Shown here one piece after another: positions 8,057 through 18,372 of a stretch of DNA of 64,000 bases (position 1 is its first letter; each line of letters begins with the position of its first letter). Below the pieces are notes generated by a model that saw only the letters and a list, made by a program, of their open reading frames with translations, had not been told where the DNA came from and ran no database searches. Source of the DNA: an uncultured Clostridia bacterium (GTDB lineage Bacteria > Bacillota > Clostridia > Oscillospirales > Oscillospiraceae); assembly GCA_946531435.1 (NCBI GenBank), contig CAMNAO010000005.1, positions 1 to 64,000 on the forward strand. Reading direction: 5' to 3'. The position numbers and the translations under genes were made by a program.

Positions 8057-9481
8057 TTATTCTTCCGTCGCGTTCTCACGGGCGGCCTTGCGCGCGGCGA
8101 CCTCCTCGCGCATATGAGGCAGCTTTTTCTCCAGATCGAATTGGGTGAAGATGAGGAACATGAGGAAATTGATCACCAGGGGGACATAGTTGCCGATGGT
8201 GTAGATGGAAGCGCGCATGGAATCGGAGGCCGCGGCCAGGGTCGGGTCATAGTGGCCCAGGGCCAGCACCGCCGTCAGCAGAACGCCGCCCAGGCTGCCG
8301 CCGACCTTACTGCCGAAGCCAATGGCGCCGGAGGAGATGGCGACCAGCTTCTTATCGTACTTCCACTCGTTGTAGTCGACGGCCATCGCCATCAGCACGC
8401 CGTAGAGACACATGAGGGGGATCTGTACGAAGCTGCCGATCAGGCCGGTCACGATGTACATGATGTAGTTGGCCGGGGCAAAGCAGCGGATCCCCGCCAT
8501 GGCGGCGGCGCCCAGGAGACCGAGGTAGATGGTATTGCGCACGCCCATCTTCTTGATGATGGCGTTGGAGAAGATGAAGCCGACGACCGTTGCGCCGAGG
8601 CCTGCGGCGCCGAGGATGGCGACCAGGTTGTCGTTGCCGAAGATCCACTTGCAGTAGTAGGTGCCGGAGGCCGCGGTGATGGAGTTGGTGATCTGGGTGA
8701 TCAGGTTAAAGAGCAGGACGATGACCCAGTATTTATTGCGAAACAGCATGCCGATGGCATTCTTGAAGGGAACGGGCGCTTCCTCTTCCTCCTGGGGCGC
8801 CGCTGCGCCATCATCCGTATACTCAGAGGCGAACTTTGCCTTGCGGCCGTTGTTCCAGCAGAGCAGGAACATCAGCAGCACGAGCAGGGCGAGAGCCGCG
8901 CCGTACTTGATCCAGGCAGACTGGGTGCCGCCCAGGATGTTCGTGACTGGGATTGTCGCGATGGCGATGACCATGCCGGCACCATAGCTGCCGACCGCAC
9001 GGAATACGCCCATCTTGGCGCGCTCTTCCTGGGAGTTGGTTCGCACGACCATCACAGCGGCAAAGGGAGTGGCGATGATGGTGTAGATCACAGCCGTGAA
9101 GAGGATGTTGGTGACGAGCACATAGATGAGACCCGCTGTCTGTTCTCTGGGAACGGTGAACAGCAGGAAGGTGACCAGCGCCGCCGGGATCGCGCCGATG
9201 AGCATCCACTTGAAGTACTTCTTGTCGCCGCCTCTGGAGTGGTCGATGATGTTGCCGAAGATGATGTCCGTCAAGGCGTCGAGCACCTTGGCGATCGCCA
9301 TCATGACACCGATAGCACCGACGGCCAGGCCGACCTTGTCGGTGTAGAAATAGGTGAGCTGACCGACCAGATTGCCCATGACGCCCAGCGCGAACTGACC
9401 GCCCATATCCGCCATGTAATCTCTGGTCCGCATGACCTTTCGCATGCCCTGGGAGTCCAGGCCGAGTTCTTTCTTTGCCAT
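8057..9481 (-). CDS. MFS/GPH-family glycoside-cation symporter
   Basis: 474 aa, 12-TM pattern, DIIFGNIIDHSRGG, NEWKYDKK motif. Confidence 0.88.
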   Translation of the reverse strand: MAKKELGLDSQGMRKVMRTRDYMADMGGQFALGVMGNLVGQLTYFYTDKVGLAVGAIGVMMAIAKVLDALTDIIFGNIIDHSRGGDKKYFKWMLIGAIPAALVTFLLFTVPREQTAGLIYVLVTNILFTAVIYTIIATPFAAVMVVRTNSQEERAKMGVFRAVGSYGAGMVIAIATIPVTNILGGTQSAWIKYGAALALLVLLMFLLCWNNGRKAKFASEYTDDGAAAPQEEEEAPVPFKNAIGMLFRNKYWVIVLLFNLITQITNSITAASGTYYCKWIFGNDNLVAILGAAGLGATVVGFIFSNAIIKKMGVRNTIYLGLLGAAAMAGIRCFAPANYIMYIVTGLIGSFVQIPLMCLYGVLMAMAVDYNEWKYDKKLVAISSGAIGFGSKVGGSLGGVLLTAVLALGHYDPTLAAASDSMRASIYTIGNYVPLVINFLMFLIFTQFDLEKKLPHMREEVAARKAARENATEE

Positions 9482-9603
9482 GTTTCTTTCCTCCTGTTTT
9501 ACTCTTATCCGAAGCTTTGTTTGCTCTTGCTGAGTTTACAATACCAGAAGTTCACACTTGATTATTGCAGTTTTTGCGACAGGATTACAAAAAACGATAT
9601 TGT

Positions 9604-10935
9604 TTACAAATTCTCGCCGTTTTCGGCGATGGTCTGTGCATACCAGCGGGCGGAATCCTTCAGAATCCGCTTTTGGCTGGGGTAATCCACATACACCAGG
9701 CCGAAGCGCTTGTCGTAGCCCTCCGCCCACTCGAAGTTGTCAGTAAAGGACCAGCACTGGTAGCCGAGCACGGGGATGCCCTCGTCGGCGGCGCGCTTGA
9801 GGCCGTGGAGGTAGGCTTTCATGAATTCCACGCGCTGCGGGTCGTGGACTTCTCCGTCGGACATGATGAAATCAATGTTTGCCATACCGTTTTCGGTGAT
9901 GAGCATCGGAAGCCCCCAGCGCTCGTGGAAGAAGCGCACTGCCCAGTAAAGCACTGTGGGCGTGATCTCCCAGCCCATCAGCGTCCGGGGCTGGCCGGGC
10001 CAGCACTTCGGATTGAGCTCGGACGCCGTGTGATAATAGTTGTTCGAGAGGTAGCAGTTGAAGCCCATGAAGTCCAGCGGCTGGGCGATGATGCGTCTGT
10101 CCTCTGCGGAAAGATAGCGTCCCAGCACGGGATGAGGCTCCCGGCCAGTCATGGGATCCATCCACCAGTGTGCGTTGTGGAGGGTAAAATCGGCGTTGAA
10201 GGTCTTTTCCTTCGCCTCGGCGATCCCCTCTTCCGTCTCCTCCCAGGGCGTGAAGATCGTGCCGGTGAGGGCAAGCCCGATCATGGGCGACGCCGGACAG
10301 TACCTCCGCAGGGTCTGTACCGCTTTGCCGTGGGCAAGCAGGATGTTCTTCGTGACCGTGCTCATCCGCCAGACATATTCCGGGGACTTCTCGTCGCAGG
10401 GCCAGAAGGGGGCATGGGTGCCGGTGTGATAGCCGAGATCGCCGAAGATGGAGGGCTCGTTGAGGGTCATCCAATGGGTGATCCGATCGCCCAGGCGCTC
10501 GGCCAGAAGCTTCGTGTAGTCGGCAAAGGCGTCCGACACGCCGCTCCAGAGCCAGCCGCCCCGTTCCTGCGCCCACATGGGCAGATCCCAGTGGTAAATG
10601 GTGCACAGGGGCGTGATCCCGGCGGCGAGCAGCTCATCCACCAGGGCGGAATAGAAGGCAATGCCCTTTTCGTTGACCTCGCCTGGGGCGGGGATCACGC
10701 GGCTCCAGGCCACGGAGAAGCGGTAGGACTTGAGGCCGATCTCCTTCATCAGCGCCACGTCCTCCTTGTAGCGGTGGTAGTGGTCGCAGGCGATCCTGCC
10801 GTTTTCAAAATGGCGCACATGGCCGTCGCACAGGGCGTCCCAGATGCTGGGGGACTTGCCGTCCTCGTCCCAGGCGCCTTCGACCTGGTGGGCAGCGCTG
10901 GCCGCGCCCCAGAGAAAACCTTTGGAAAAGCTCAT
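9604..10935 (-). CDS. Glycoside hydrolase family 1 beta-glucosidase
   Basis: FLWGAASAAHQVEGAWDEDGKSPSIWD, WMTLNEPS, LITENGMAN. Confidence 0.95.
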   Translation of the reverse strand: MSFSKGFLWGAASAAHQVEGAWDEDGKSPSIWDALCDGHVRHFENGRIACDHYHRYKEDVALMKEIGLKSYRFSVAWSRVIPAPGEVNEKGIAFYSALVDELLAAGITPLCTIYHWDLPMWAQERGGWLWSGVSDAFADYTKLLAERLGDRITHWMTLNEPSIFGDLGYHTGTHAPFWPCDEKSPEYVWRMSTVTKNILLAHGKAVQTLRRYCPASPMIGLALTGTIFTPWEETEEGIAEAKEKTFNADFTLHNAHWWMDPMTGREPHPVLGRYLSAEDRRIIAQPLDFMGFNCYLSNNYYHTASELNPKCWPGQPRTLMGWEITPTVLYWAVRFFHERWGLPMLITENGMANIDFIMSDGEVHDPQRVEFMKAYLHGLKRAADEGIPVLGYQCWSFTDNFEWAEGYDKRFGLVYVDYPSQKRILKDSARWYAQTIAENGENL

Positions 10936-10949
10936 GGTTGATCTCCTTT

Positions 10950-13358
10950 TCAGAATGATCTGATCAAACGGTACTGGATGCCGGGCACCGCTCCGTCCAG
11001 ATCGAAACGGACGCTGTCGCCCTCATGGATGCCAGTGAGACTGCTCAGCACCTCGCCGATGGGGCTGAGGATCTCAAGCCGCGCTTCCCTGCCCTTGACA
11101 AGGAGGCTGCCCTCCAGGGTCTCGGCAAAGAGCTTGCCCGCCAAGGTCACGTTGGTCATGGGGAAGCCCCACAGGCTGGGTCCTTCAGAAAGTGTCGTTG
11201 CGTCACAGCCGGTCGTTCCCACGGCGCTGAGCAGCAGCTCTTCCGATGCCGCCAGGGGCTTTCCGTCCGCGGCCATCACAGAGATGGAAATGCGCTCGTT
11301 CTTTGCCTGAACGCGGATGCCGCCGGAGAGGCGGATCGTCTCCTCCGGCGCGCCGGAGAAGTAGCCGCAGTCCTCCGCGTCAATGGCGAAGCGGGCATTT
11401 TTCGCATCGAAGCAGATCTCTCCCGTGTCGGAGACCAGCTTGCCGTCCACGAGGCCGGTGTTTTCGTCGAGCAGGCCCCACTTGCGGAAGGCCTTGCTCA
11501 GTTCCTCGGCAAAGGCGGTGTAGTTGCCGCTGCCGGCCAGGGCGCCAATGTCCTCAAAGACCAGGTTTTTCGCGTCTTTAGCCGCGAGAGGCAGCCGCTG
11601 CGTGTCGAGATCGCGGCGGAAGGCGTCGCGGTATTGGCTCCAGGCGTAGTACACGCCGTGCCGGGCCTCGCTGAGGTCGCAGCCGTTGAAGAAGCCCGCG
11701 TTCATCGCGGCGTCGGCGTGCCCGGTATAGCGCTCGCCGCCGTCCAGGAAGACGTTGCGCAGAGAGCTGATATAGGGCAGGACGCAGTTGGGCATGGCCT
11801 GCATGGCCGGCAGGGTCTTCAGATCCTCCTGGGTATACACCAGATCGACGCGGTTTTTTGCCACATGGACGAGACCCTTGAGAAAGACCGTCGCCATGAA
11901 GCCCCACTGGCTGATGAGAGCGGGGTCGTTCCAGGCGTCGAAGACGCTGACGATCTCGTCGCCGGGCTGGTCGTTCCAGTTCTCGCTGGTGTGATAATTA
12001 TAGACGATCAGACCGTCCCAGTCGTTCAGGCAGGCGTAAGCCACGGTGTGCACGAAGGCGGTGGAGTGGAAGGGATGAAGCCCGTATTCGTTCCACTCGG
12101 TGAGCATGAAGGGCTTGCCGTCCACAACGGCTTCGCTTGCCAGAGAGAGGATCGTCGTCGCCATGGAGCCGATGCCGGTCTGGAAGGTCAGCGGATCGGT
12201 GCTGACATACTCCGAGGGACCGGCGACAGTGAAGGTCGTGCCGTGCCAGGGGATCAGGGGATGGTTAAAGTAGCTGTTATTCTCCATGATGTCGCCGTCC
12301 GTATGGCCGTAGACGTCTGCCGCGCCGCCCATCAGGTTGCTGGCCGCGATGGGAACACGCACGCCGAGGGAGATCAGATAGTTCTTAAAGCGCCGGTAAA
12401 AGCTGCGGTTTGCCTGGATGCCAAACTCCATAAAGTCGGCATATCGGGCGGGAGACGGCGCCCAGGCGCTGCCGGCCCAGTCGCCATTCGGGTCGTTGAC
12501 CGGCTGGGTGAAGGAGCCCTCCGCCATGCGAACCGAGCCCTTCGCGGGGTCCTCATCCTCGCCCAGCGCGCAGACCCCATCGGAGGTCCAGGCGGCGGCG
12601 AGCTTTTCGCGCGTGTCGTATTTGGCGAGCAGAAAGTGGTTGAATTTCCGCTGGATCTCCTCCCGGTACGGGACGATCACGGGATCCTGCGCATACTCCG
12701 CCGTGCCCTTGATGGCGGAATCCTCATTGGTCATCTGCACGGTGACGACCGCGGGATCGTCCACGAGACGCAGGCCGGTGTAGGGATTCACATGGGTCAG
12801 CATGACCTTGGCATATTCCATCTGGAGCTCGGCCAGGCGCTCGTTGATGATGGTCGGGCCCTTGGCGCCGCCCGGATAGCCGCCGGGGTAGTCCAATCCG
12901 TCGCCGGGAAGGAACTGCCGCGCCTGCATCAGATCCACGTGCAGATAGATGCCCTTCTCGCGCAGCTTCGCCACAAAATAGTCGAAGCGGTCCAGCCCCT
13001 TGGGGTGGAAGTTCCGGGAGGAGCCGGATTCGTAGTCCAGCAGCGGCGCTTCTCGCGTCTGGCTCCAGGTGCAGGGCTCGTCGTTGATCGGGGCGTCGGG
13101 AGCATGCAGGCGCATAAGGTTAACGCCCATGGAGGCAAAGCGCTCCGCCAGCTTTTCGGCGGTCTCATGGGTGGGCGTCGCGGCGCGTGTGGAGATGTTG
13201 AAGCCCAGGAAGCGGGCACGCGTGCCGTCTTCAAAATACAGGTGCCCGTCGCGGATGGTCACGAAGCCGTGCTTGCCGGCCGGTGCGTCCAGCAGATGGG
13301 AGAAGTCCATCGCGCCCTGATTGGGCACGGCCTTGTCGATGGAGATGCGCTGTTTCAT
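10950..13358 (-). CDS. Putative clan GH-A glycoside hydrolase (cellulase-like TIM barrel), family unassigned
   Basis: RFLGFNISTRAATPTHETAEKLAERFASMGVNLMRLHAPDA, PFMLTEWNEYG; co-directional with GH1/GH3. Confidence 0.7.
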   Translation of the reverse strand: MKQRISIDKAVPNQGAMDFSHLLDAPAGKHGFVTIRDGHLYFEDGTRARFLGFNISTRAATPTHETAEKLAERFASMGVNLMRLHAPDAPINDEPCTWSQTREAPLLDYESGSSRNFHPKGLDRFDYFVAKLREKGIYLHVDLMQARQFLPGDGLDYPGGYPGGAKGPTIINERLAELQMEYAKVMLTHVNPYTGLRLVDDPAVVTVQMTNEDSAIKGTAEYAQDPVIVPYREEIQRKFNHFLLAKYDTREKLAAAWTSDGVCALGEDEDPAKGSVRMAEGSFTQPVNDPNGDWAGSAWAPSPARYADFMEFGIQANRSFYRRFKNYLISLGVRVPIAASNLMGGAADVYGHTDGDIMENNSYFNHPLIPWHGTTFTVAGPSEYVSTDPLTFQTGIGSMATTILSLASEAVVDGKPFMLTEWNEYGLHPFHSTAFVHTVAYACLNDWDGLIVYNYHTSENWNDQPGDEIVSVFDAWNDPALISQWGFMATVFLKGLVHVAKNRVDLVYTQEDLKTLPAMQAMPNCVLPYISSLRNVFLDGGERYTGHADAAMNAGFFNGCDLSEARHGVYYAWSQYRDAFRRDLDTQRLPLAAKDAKNLVFEDIGALAGSGNYTAFAEELSKAFRKWGLLDENTGLVDGKLVSDTGEICFDAKNARFAIDAEDCGYFSGAPEETIRLSGGIRVQAKNERISISVMAADGKPLAASEELLLSAVGTTGCDATTLSEGPSLWGFPMTNVTLAGKLFAETLEGSLLVKGREARLEILSPIGEVLSSLTGIHEGDSVRFDLDGAVPGIQYRLIRSF

Positions 13359-13511
13359 GGGTGCTTCCTCCTGTCATTGTCGCATGTACTTTTTGATGGT
13401 TTCAGTATAGCTGAATATCGTGGGAGATTATTGTAAAAATCTTTTCTGTTTTATAAAATACTGTTTTCTTTTGCCGCAGGATATGTTAAGATCGGTTTGG
13501 GAGGGATGAGG

Positions 13512-14693
13512 ATGGACCTGATCGCGTTCTGTAAGGAATACGCAGAGACAACACATCTTCCGGTCAATCTGCTGTGCGCAGGAAAAAGCGTCTTTTCCTC
13601 GCTCTCCGAGATGCTGGAAGACGTGCCGGCCGTGGACTTTGAGCTCTTTCCGCTGGAGCACAACCCAAGCTACTGCGCGCTGAGTGAGGACATCGCCTAC
13701 GGCCGCGTCCATGTGGAGAACAGCGGCTATGACATTATTCTGGGGCCTGCCTTCGCGGTCCCGATGAGTGAGAGCGTAGTACGGCAATTCATGAACGCCC
13801 TGACGATCCCGCGGGAGAAGGCTGAAATCGTCGGCGATATATTGACCGCGCTGCCGGTCATGACCCACGCCCAGCTGGGGACTCACATGGCCCTGGTCTA
13901 TCACTGCGTGAACGGAAACCCGGCTGATCTGTCTGCGGTCTACGGCGGCGAGACTATGAGTGCCGAAGCCAAAGAAACGCAGCAGCTTTTGCGCATGGAC
14001 CGTCTGGACAGCGGCGAGATCAAGAGCACCTATCTCTTCGAAATCGGCATGTATGAGTGCATTAAGTCCGGGCAGGAGCAACGTCTGAAGGAGTATCTTC
14101 TGGAGAATGCCCAGAGCCTGCATGAGGGGCAGTTGGCCGCAACGCCTCTGCGGCACGCCAAAAACATCTTCATCACCGTGGCCGCCAAGGCCTGTATGGT
14201 CGGCGCCGTTCCCGGCGGTCTGGAAATCGAAAAGGCAGCCCAGCTCATGGAATACTACATCCGTGAGTGTGAACGGCTCAGCAGTATCGAGGCGGTCAGC
14301 AACCTGCAATACGCCATGCTCTTCGATCTTTGCCGACGTACGGGCGAAGCCAAGCTCCCTGTTGGCGTCTCCGCAGATACCTTTTCCTGCATGAATTATA
14401 TCCGCAGCCACGTCAACGAGAGCATCACGCTCCGGGATGTGGCAGAATCGATCCAGCGCAGCGAGAGCTATGTGATGAAAAAGTTTGCTTCCGAGCTCGG
14501 CATGCGTGTGAGCGCCTATATCATGAAGTGCAAGCTGGAGGAAGCCTGCAGCATGCTCATCTATACGGAAAAAAGCCTGGCGGAGATCAGCGCATATCTC
14601 TGCTTCTCCAGCCAAGCCTATTTTCAGAACGTGTTCAAAAAAAGCTACGGCGTCACGCCCATGCAGTACCGCAGGCAGGGCAGAACGATATGA
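13512..14693 (+). CDS. AraC-family transcriptional regulator
   Basis: C-terminal two-HTH domain SITLRDVAESIQRSESYVMKKFASELG...SLAEISAYLCFSSQAYFQNVFKKSYGVTPMQYR. Confidence 0.9.
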   Translation: MDLIAFCKEYAETTHLPVNLLCAGKSVFSSLSEMLEDVPAVDFELFPLEHNPSYCALSEDIAYGRVHVENSGYDIILGPAFAVPMSESVVRQFMNALTIPREKAEIVGDILTALPVMTHAQLGTHMALVYHCVNGNPADLSAVYGGETMSAEAKETQQLLRMDRLDSGEIKSTYLFEIGMYECIKSGQEQRLKEYLLENAQSLHEGQLAATPLRHAKNIFITVAAKACMVGAVPGGLEIEKAAQLMEYYIRECERLSSIEAVSNLQYAMLFDLCRRTGEAKLPVGVSADTFSCMNYIRSHVNESITLRDVAESIQRSESYVMKKFASELGMRVSAYIMKCKLEEACSMLIYTEKSLAEISAYLCFSSQAYFQNVFKKSYGVTPMQYRRQGRTI

Positions 14694-14698
14694 TTCGG

Positions 14699-17008
14699 TC
14701 AGAACGTCACCACGATCTCGTGGGTCCGGCCGTCCCCATAATCTGGGAGCGTGTCCCCCTCGATCACTTGGCAGTCCGCCACAATGTGCGGTCTGCCGTT
14801 TTCTTTTCCCTTGGGGTTGAGGAAGAGGATATGATACGCCGCGCCGCGAAACTGCCTTGTCATCTCGGCGGAGGGCCAGGCGGCCGGAAAACAGGGCGTG
14901 ATGCGTAGGCCCGCCTCGCCGGCCTGAACGCCCAGGAGCCCTTCGGTCAGCGCACGGAAGGTCCAGGCGGAGGTGCCCGTCGTCCAGGACTGGTATGACT
15001 TGCCGTAGTATTTCGGGTGGACGCTGTAGCAGTTTGTGAAGACCATCGGCTCCGCGCCGGAGCGGGAGACGGGGTTCTGCTCGCTGTCCGGCATGATCTT
15101 CCGGAGCGTGCGCAGCGCTTCCGTTGCCCGGCCCAGGCGGCAGTCCGCGTGGATCTTGAAGGCGCTGGCGTGGCAGTAAACGCCGCCGTTTTCAAACAGG
15201 CCCGGCAGCATGCCGCTCATGCGTCCCGTCTCCGGCAGATAGTGCTCGTAGGGAGGGTCGTTCAGCGGGAAGCCGAAGTCGCGCTCCATGCCGTCGACGG
15301 CGGCGAGCAGGGAGACCTTCCTCTCCTCCGGGACGATCCCGGCGAGAATAGCCCAGGTCTGGGCGTTGAGGTAGATCTTGCTGCCTTCGCTCTTTTGGCC
15401 GCCGATCACACCGCCTTGATACAGTGCGCGGGTATACCAGCCGCCGTCCCAGGCCTTGGTGTTGATCGCCGCCTTGAGCTTCTCCCGTTCCCGCTTGAGC
15501 TTTCTTGCAAAGCTCTCTTCGCCCGCCCGACGCATGAGGCCTTCCAGCTCTGCGAAGGCTAGGCAGGCCTGCTCCGAGAGCATGACCGACTCCGCGTTCT
15601 CGTCGACGGTGATGTTCAGGGCGTCGTTCCAGTCGGCAAAGCGGATGCGGCAGAGGCCGTTTGGCCCTTTGTCACGCATGAGGCAGCCGGCTGCAGCCTT
15701 CAGATGCTCCAGCACGCTGGCCTCTCCGCCGTCCTGCCAGGGCAGAAGGGTGTTCAGAACGTCGAGATCTCCGGTCTCACTAATGAGTCGGCAGCTCGCC
15801 CAGATGAGCCAGAAGGGCTGGTCGGAATAGCGGGTATCGTCATAGGGATACCAGGTCAGCACAGCGTGGCCGTCCTTGAACTGATGCCGCAGGCACTCGA
15901 GGATCTCGCTTTTTGCCTTCTCCGGACGGTAAGAGAGCAGCGCCGCGGCGATCTGCAGATTATCCCGCACGCCTTTCTTCCCGACGATGCAAAAGTCGAT
16001 CTGCTTCTGCACCCATAGGTTCATCATCTGGTTGATGCGCGCATCCGGCGTTTTGATCCGGAGCGCGCTGTATTTTTTCAGCACAGTATGTTCTGCCTCC
16101 CGGCAGCTTCGGTCCGCGGCGCCCTTTTCCCGATAACAGGCGACGACTTGCTCCGCCTCCTCCGGGCATTCCGCCGTGCCGAGGACAAAGGTCAGCTCTT
16201 TTTCTTCGCCGGGTCTCAGCTCCAGCTTATGCTGCAGGACCGCACCGGGCGTGAAGAGCGCCGCCGCCGAGCCGCTGCAGTCCCTGCCGGAGACGACGGT
16301 CTCCGGCCTCTGAAACAGCGGCTCCACCGAAGCGTCCGCTTTGGTGAGCGTGGAGGCCGTGCCGCAGAACACGCTCAGGTCGCCGTCAAAGGCTGTCACA
16401 TCCTCCGTCGAGGCCAGGAAAGCATTGTAGCGCGGATGCGGCGCAAAAGGATGGCGGGCGTCGCAGTAGACCCCGTTCAGCTTTTGATCAAAGCGGGTCT
16501 CGATACAGCGGTACATCTCGTAATAGCGGGGATAGGAAAAGCCCTCCAGTTCAAACTGCACGGCCGCGAAGAGGCTGAGCGATCTCACCCGGTCGTCGGT
16601 GTTTTTGACCTTGACCGTCCAGACCTCGTGAAAGCCGTGCTCTGGCACAAAGATGCGCCAGGAGGCCTCGATTGCGCGGGAGCGGCTATGGAGCTTCGTC
16701 CAGGCGATGCTGTGCTCGCAGCAGAAGTCCTCCGGCTTCTCGTTCATGGGGATGGAGCCGATGTTCCAGGCTGCCTTGCTCTCCTCATCCCGGAGATAGA
16801 GATAGTGGCTGCCGTTGCCGTTGATGCGGCAGACGTCCGCCCGCTCGTTGATCGTATAGCTCCTGCCGTGCCCTCCCTGCGAGATCTGCGCACAGTAGCC
16901 GTCGTCATTCCAGAGGTAGTTGTACCAATGGCGCGGCGGATCGGCGGTAAAAATCCGGCAGGTCTTTCCGCTTTCGCTGAAATCGTACAGGCTTTCCTTC
17001 ACTGTCAT
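14699..17008 (-). CDS. GH94 / glycosyltransferase-36-like phosphorylase
   Basis: PPRHWYNYLWNDDGYCAQISQGGHG, RIRFADWNDALNI, GTSAWTFRALTEGLLGVQ; GTG/ATG choice resolved by AAGGAGGGC before ATG 17008. Confidence 0.85.
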   Translation of the reverse strand: MTVKESLYDFSESGKTCRIFTADPPRHWYNYLWNDDGYCAQISQGGHGRSYTINERADVCRINGNGSHYLYLRDEESKAAWNIGSIPMNEKPEDFCCEHSIAWTKLHSRSRAIEASWRIFVPEHGFHEVWTVKVKNTDDRVRSLSLFAAVQFELEGFSYPRYYEMYRCIETRFDQKLNGVYCDARHPFAPHPRYNAFLASTEDVTAFDGDLSVFCGTASTLTKADASVEPLFQRPETVVSGRDCSGSAAALFTPGAVLQHKLELRPGEEKELTFVLGTAECPEEAEQVVACYREKGAADRSCREAEHTVLKKYSALRIKTPDARINQMMNLWVQKQIDFCIVGKKGVRDNLQIAAALLSYRPEKAKSEILECLRHQFKDGHAVLTWYPYDDTRYSDQPFWLIWASCRLISETGDLDVLNTLLPWQDGGEASVLEHLKAAAGCLMRDKGPNGLCRIRFADWNDALNITVDENAESVMLSEQACLAFAELEGLMRRAGEESFARKLKREREKLKAAINTKAWDGGWYTRALYQGGVIGGQKSEGSKIYLNAQTWAILAGIVPEERKVSLLAAVDGMERDFGFPLNDPPYEHYLPETGRMSGMLPGLFENGGVYCHASAFKIHADCRLGRATEALRTLRKIMPDSEQNPVSRSGAEPMVFTNCYSVHPKYYGKSYQSWTTGTSAWTFRALTEGLLGVQAGEAGLRITPCFPAAWPSAEMTRQFRGAAYHILFLNPKGKENGRPHIVADCQVIEGDTLPDYGDGRTHEIVVTF

Positions 17009-17206
17009 GCCCTCCTTCGGCGTTTTCTGTTTCATTGTAGCAGACGAAGCACGGCAAGGATTGTAATAAACCGTTTCTCATTTCAAATATCTATATTTTG
17101 CCCCTTCTCTCGTCTCGAAAGCTGGCGCTTTCGTTTCAAAGCCGAGAAAACGCACAGTGCCGATAGATTGAGCTGAAGTCATTGAAACACATATTTTCAC
17201 ACGAAA

Positions 17207-17249
17207 AGGCGTCCGGAAGCCGTTGAGATCAGCGACTTTCCGGACGCCT
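17207..17249. repeat. Inverted repeat / hairpin
   Basis: AGGCGTCCGGA...TCCGGACGCCT flanking a 21-nt loop. Confidence 0.6.
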
Positions 17250-17282
17250 AATTGCGTAGATATAGACATTTCTTTCGATTGC

Positions 17283-17652
17283 GTTACTTCGGAATCGCAA
17301 GTATGAAGAACATCATGCAGGATTGGGACGGATGGCTGCGGCGCAGGATACGAATGTACATCTGGAAGCAATGGAAGCTGCCGAAAACGCGGGTGAAGAA
17401 CCTCATAAAGCTGGGAATGCCGGAATGGCAGGCTCACCGGAATGGAAACACCCGAAAAGGCTACTGGGCGGTTGCCGGAAGTGGAAGCTTGAAGCACACC
17501 ATAACAAACGAGAGACTCGCACGAGCCGGATACTTTAGCTTATCCGACAGGTACGAGTCCCTGCACTTATACGGTTGAACCGCCGTGTACCGAACGGTAC
17601 GCACGGTGCTGTGAGAGGTCGGAGGGCTCTCGCCCTCCTCCTACTCGATTTG
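17283..17652 (+). mobile_element. 3' remnant of a group II intron (maturase C-terminus plus domains V/VI)
   Basis: YFGIASMKN...WLRRRIRMYIWKQWKLPKTRVKNLIKLGMPEWQAHRNGNTRKGYWAVAGSGSLKHTITNERLARAGY...; then CCGCCGTGTACCGAACGGTACGCACGGTGCTGTGAGAGG and GGAGGGC-TCTC-GCCCTCC. Confidence 0.88.
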
Positions 17653-17657
17653 CGCTC

Positions 17658-17912
17658 TCAGTCTTGCAGACCGTAATCTCTTCTGGACGCGCCTTTCACG
17701 AATTCCTCCAGCCCACCATTTAGGACCAGATCGGCGTATTCTATCGGCTTGTTGTAGACCAGATAGTCCAGCGCCGTTCGTTGGATCGTGTTAGCATCCG
17801 TTGCATCTTCAATGGCCAGCGTGTTGACGAGGATCATGCTGCCGTCGTTGTATTCAAGCTCCACGCAGCAGTTATCCATATTGTACTCGCATCTTTTGAT
17901 TTGACCTTTCAT
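17658..17912 (-). CDS. Small DUF6061-like protein
   Basis: CEYNMDNCCVELEYNDGSMILVNTLAIED...ALDYLVYNKPIEYADLVLNGGLEEFV. Confidence 0.6.
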   Translation of the reverse strand: MKGQIKRCEYNMDNCCVELEYNDGSMILVNTLAIEDATDANTIQRTALDYLVYNKPIEYADLVLNGGLEEFVKGASRRDYGLQD

Positions 17913-18372
17913 TTTGACATACCTCCAAAATCAGTGTTTGTTCTTTCGTGTCCAATGGTCACGGGGTTTGCTCGTAGGAAGGATCGGAAATCCGTTTAGG
18001 AAGTGTGTCTTCTCAAAAAGATCGAAATAAACAACAAATCCGAACCCGTCTCCCACAAGGAAGATCTGGTTCGGATATTGTTGGTCTGGTGCGCGAGGCG
18101 GGAGTTGAATTCGAGTTTCATCGTCTATTGTAACTTTTTACCTTTAAAACATTCTATTTATTCTGTATTTCCGTGAGTTTCCGTACCTGTCAGTCCACCG
18201 GGTCCCGTTGTTTTACGCCCTGTAAAGGGTCAAAATTAGGGTCAGTTTATGAAATGAATACCTATGCAAAGCCCGCCTTGTGACTCATGCCGGTCCCCTA
18301 CTTGGAGCAAATCATTCTTCATCTGTACGCATCACGCGGGGCTATCCTCGCCCGGGAACGCGGCTCTCCGTT

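Noticed and set aside
11025-13436. 803-aa plus-strand ORF
   Set aside because: Antisense shadow of the 802-aa glycoside hydrolase; no recognisable domain.
18090-18130. tRNA-tail-like GGTGCGCGAGGCGGGAGTTGAATTCGAGTTT
   Set aside because: Looks like a degenerate att/tRNA 3' end, but no cloverleaf can be built and the T-arm is imperfect; not called as a tRNA.
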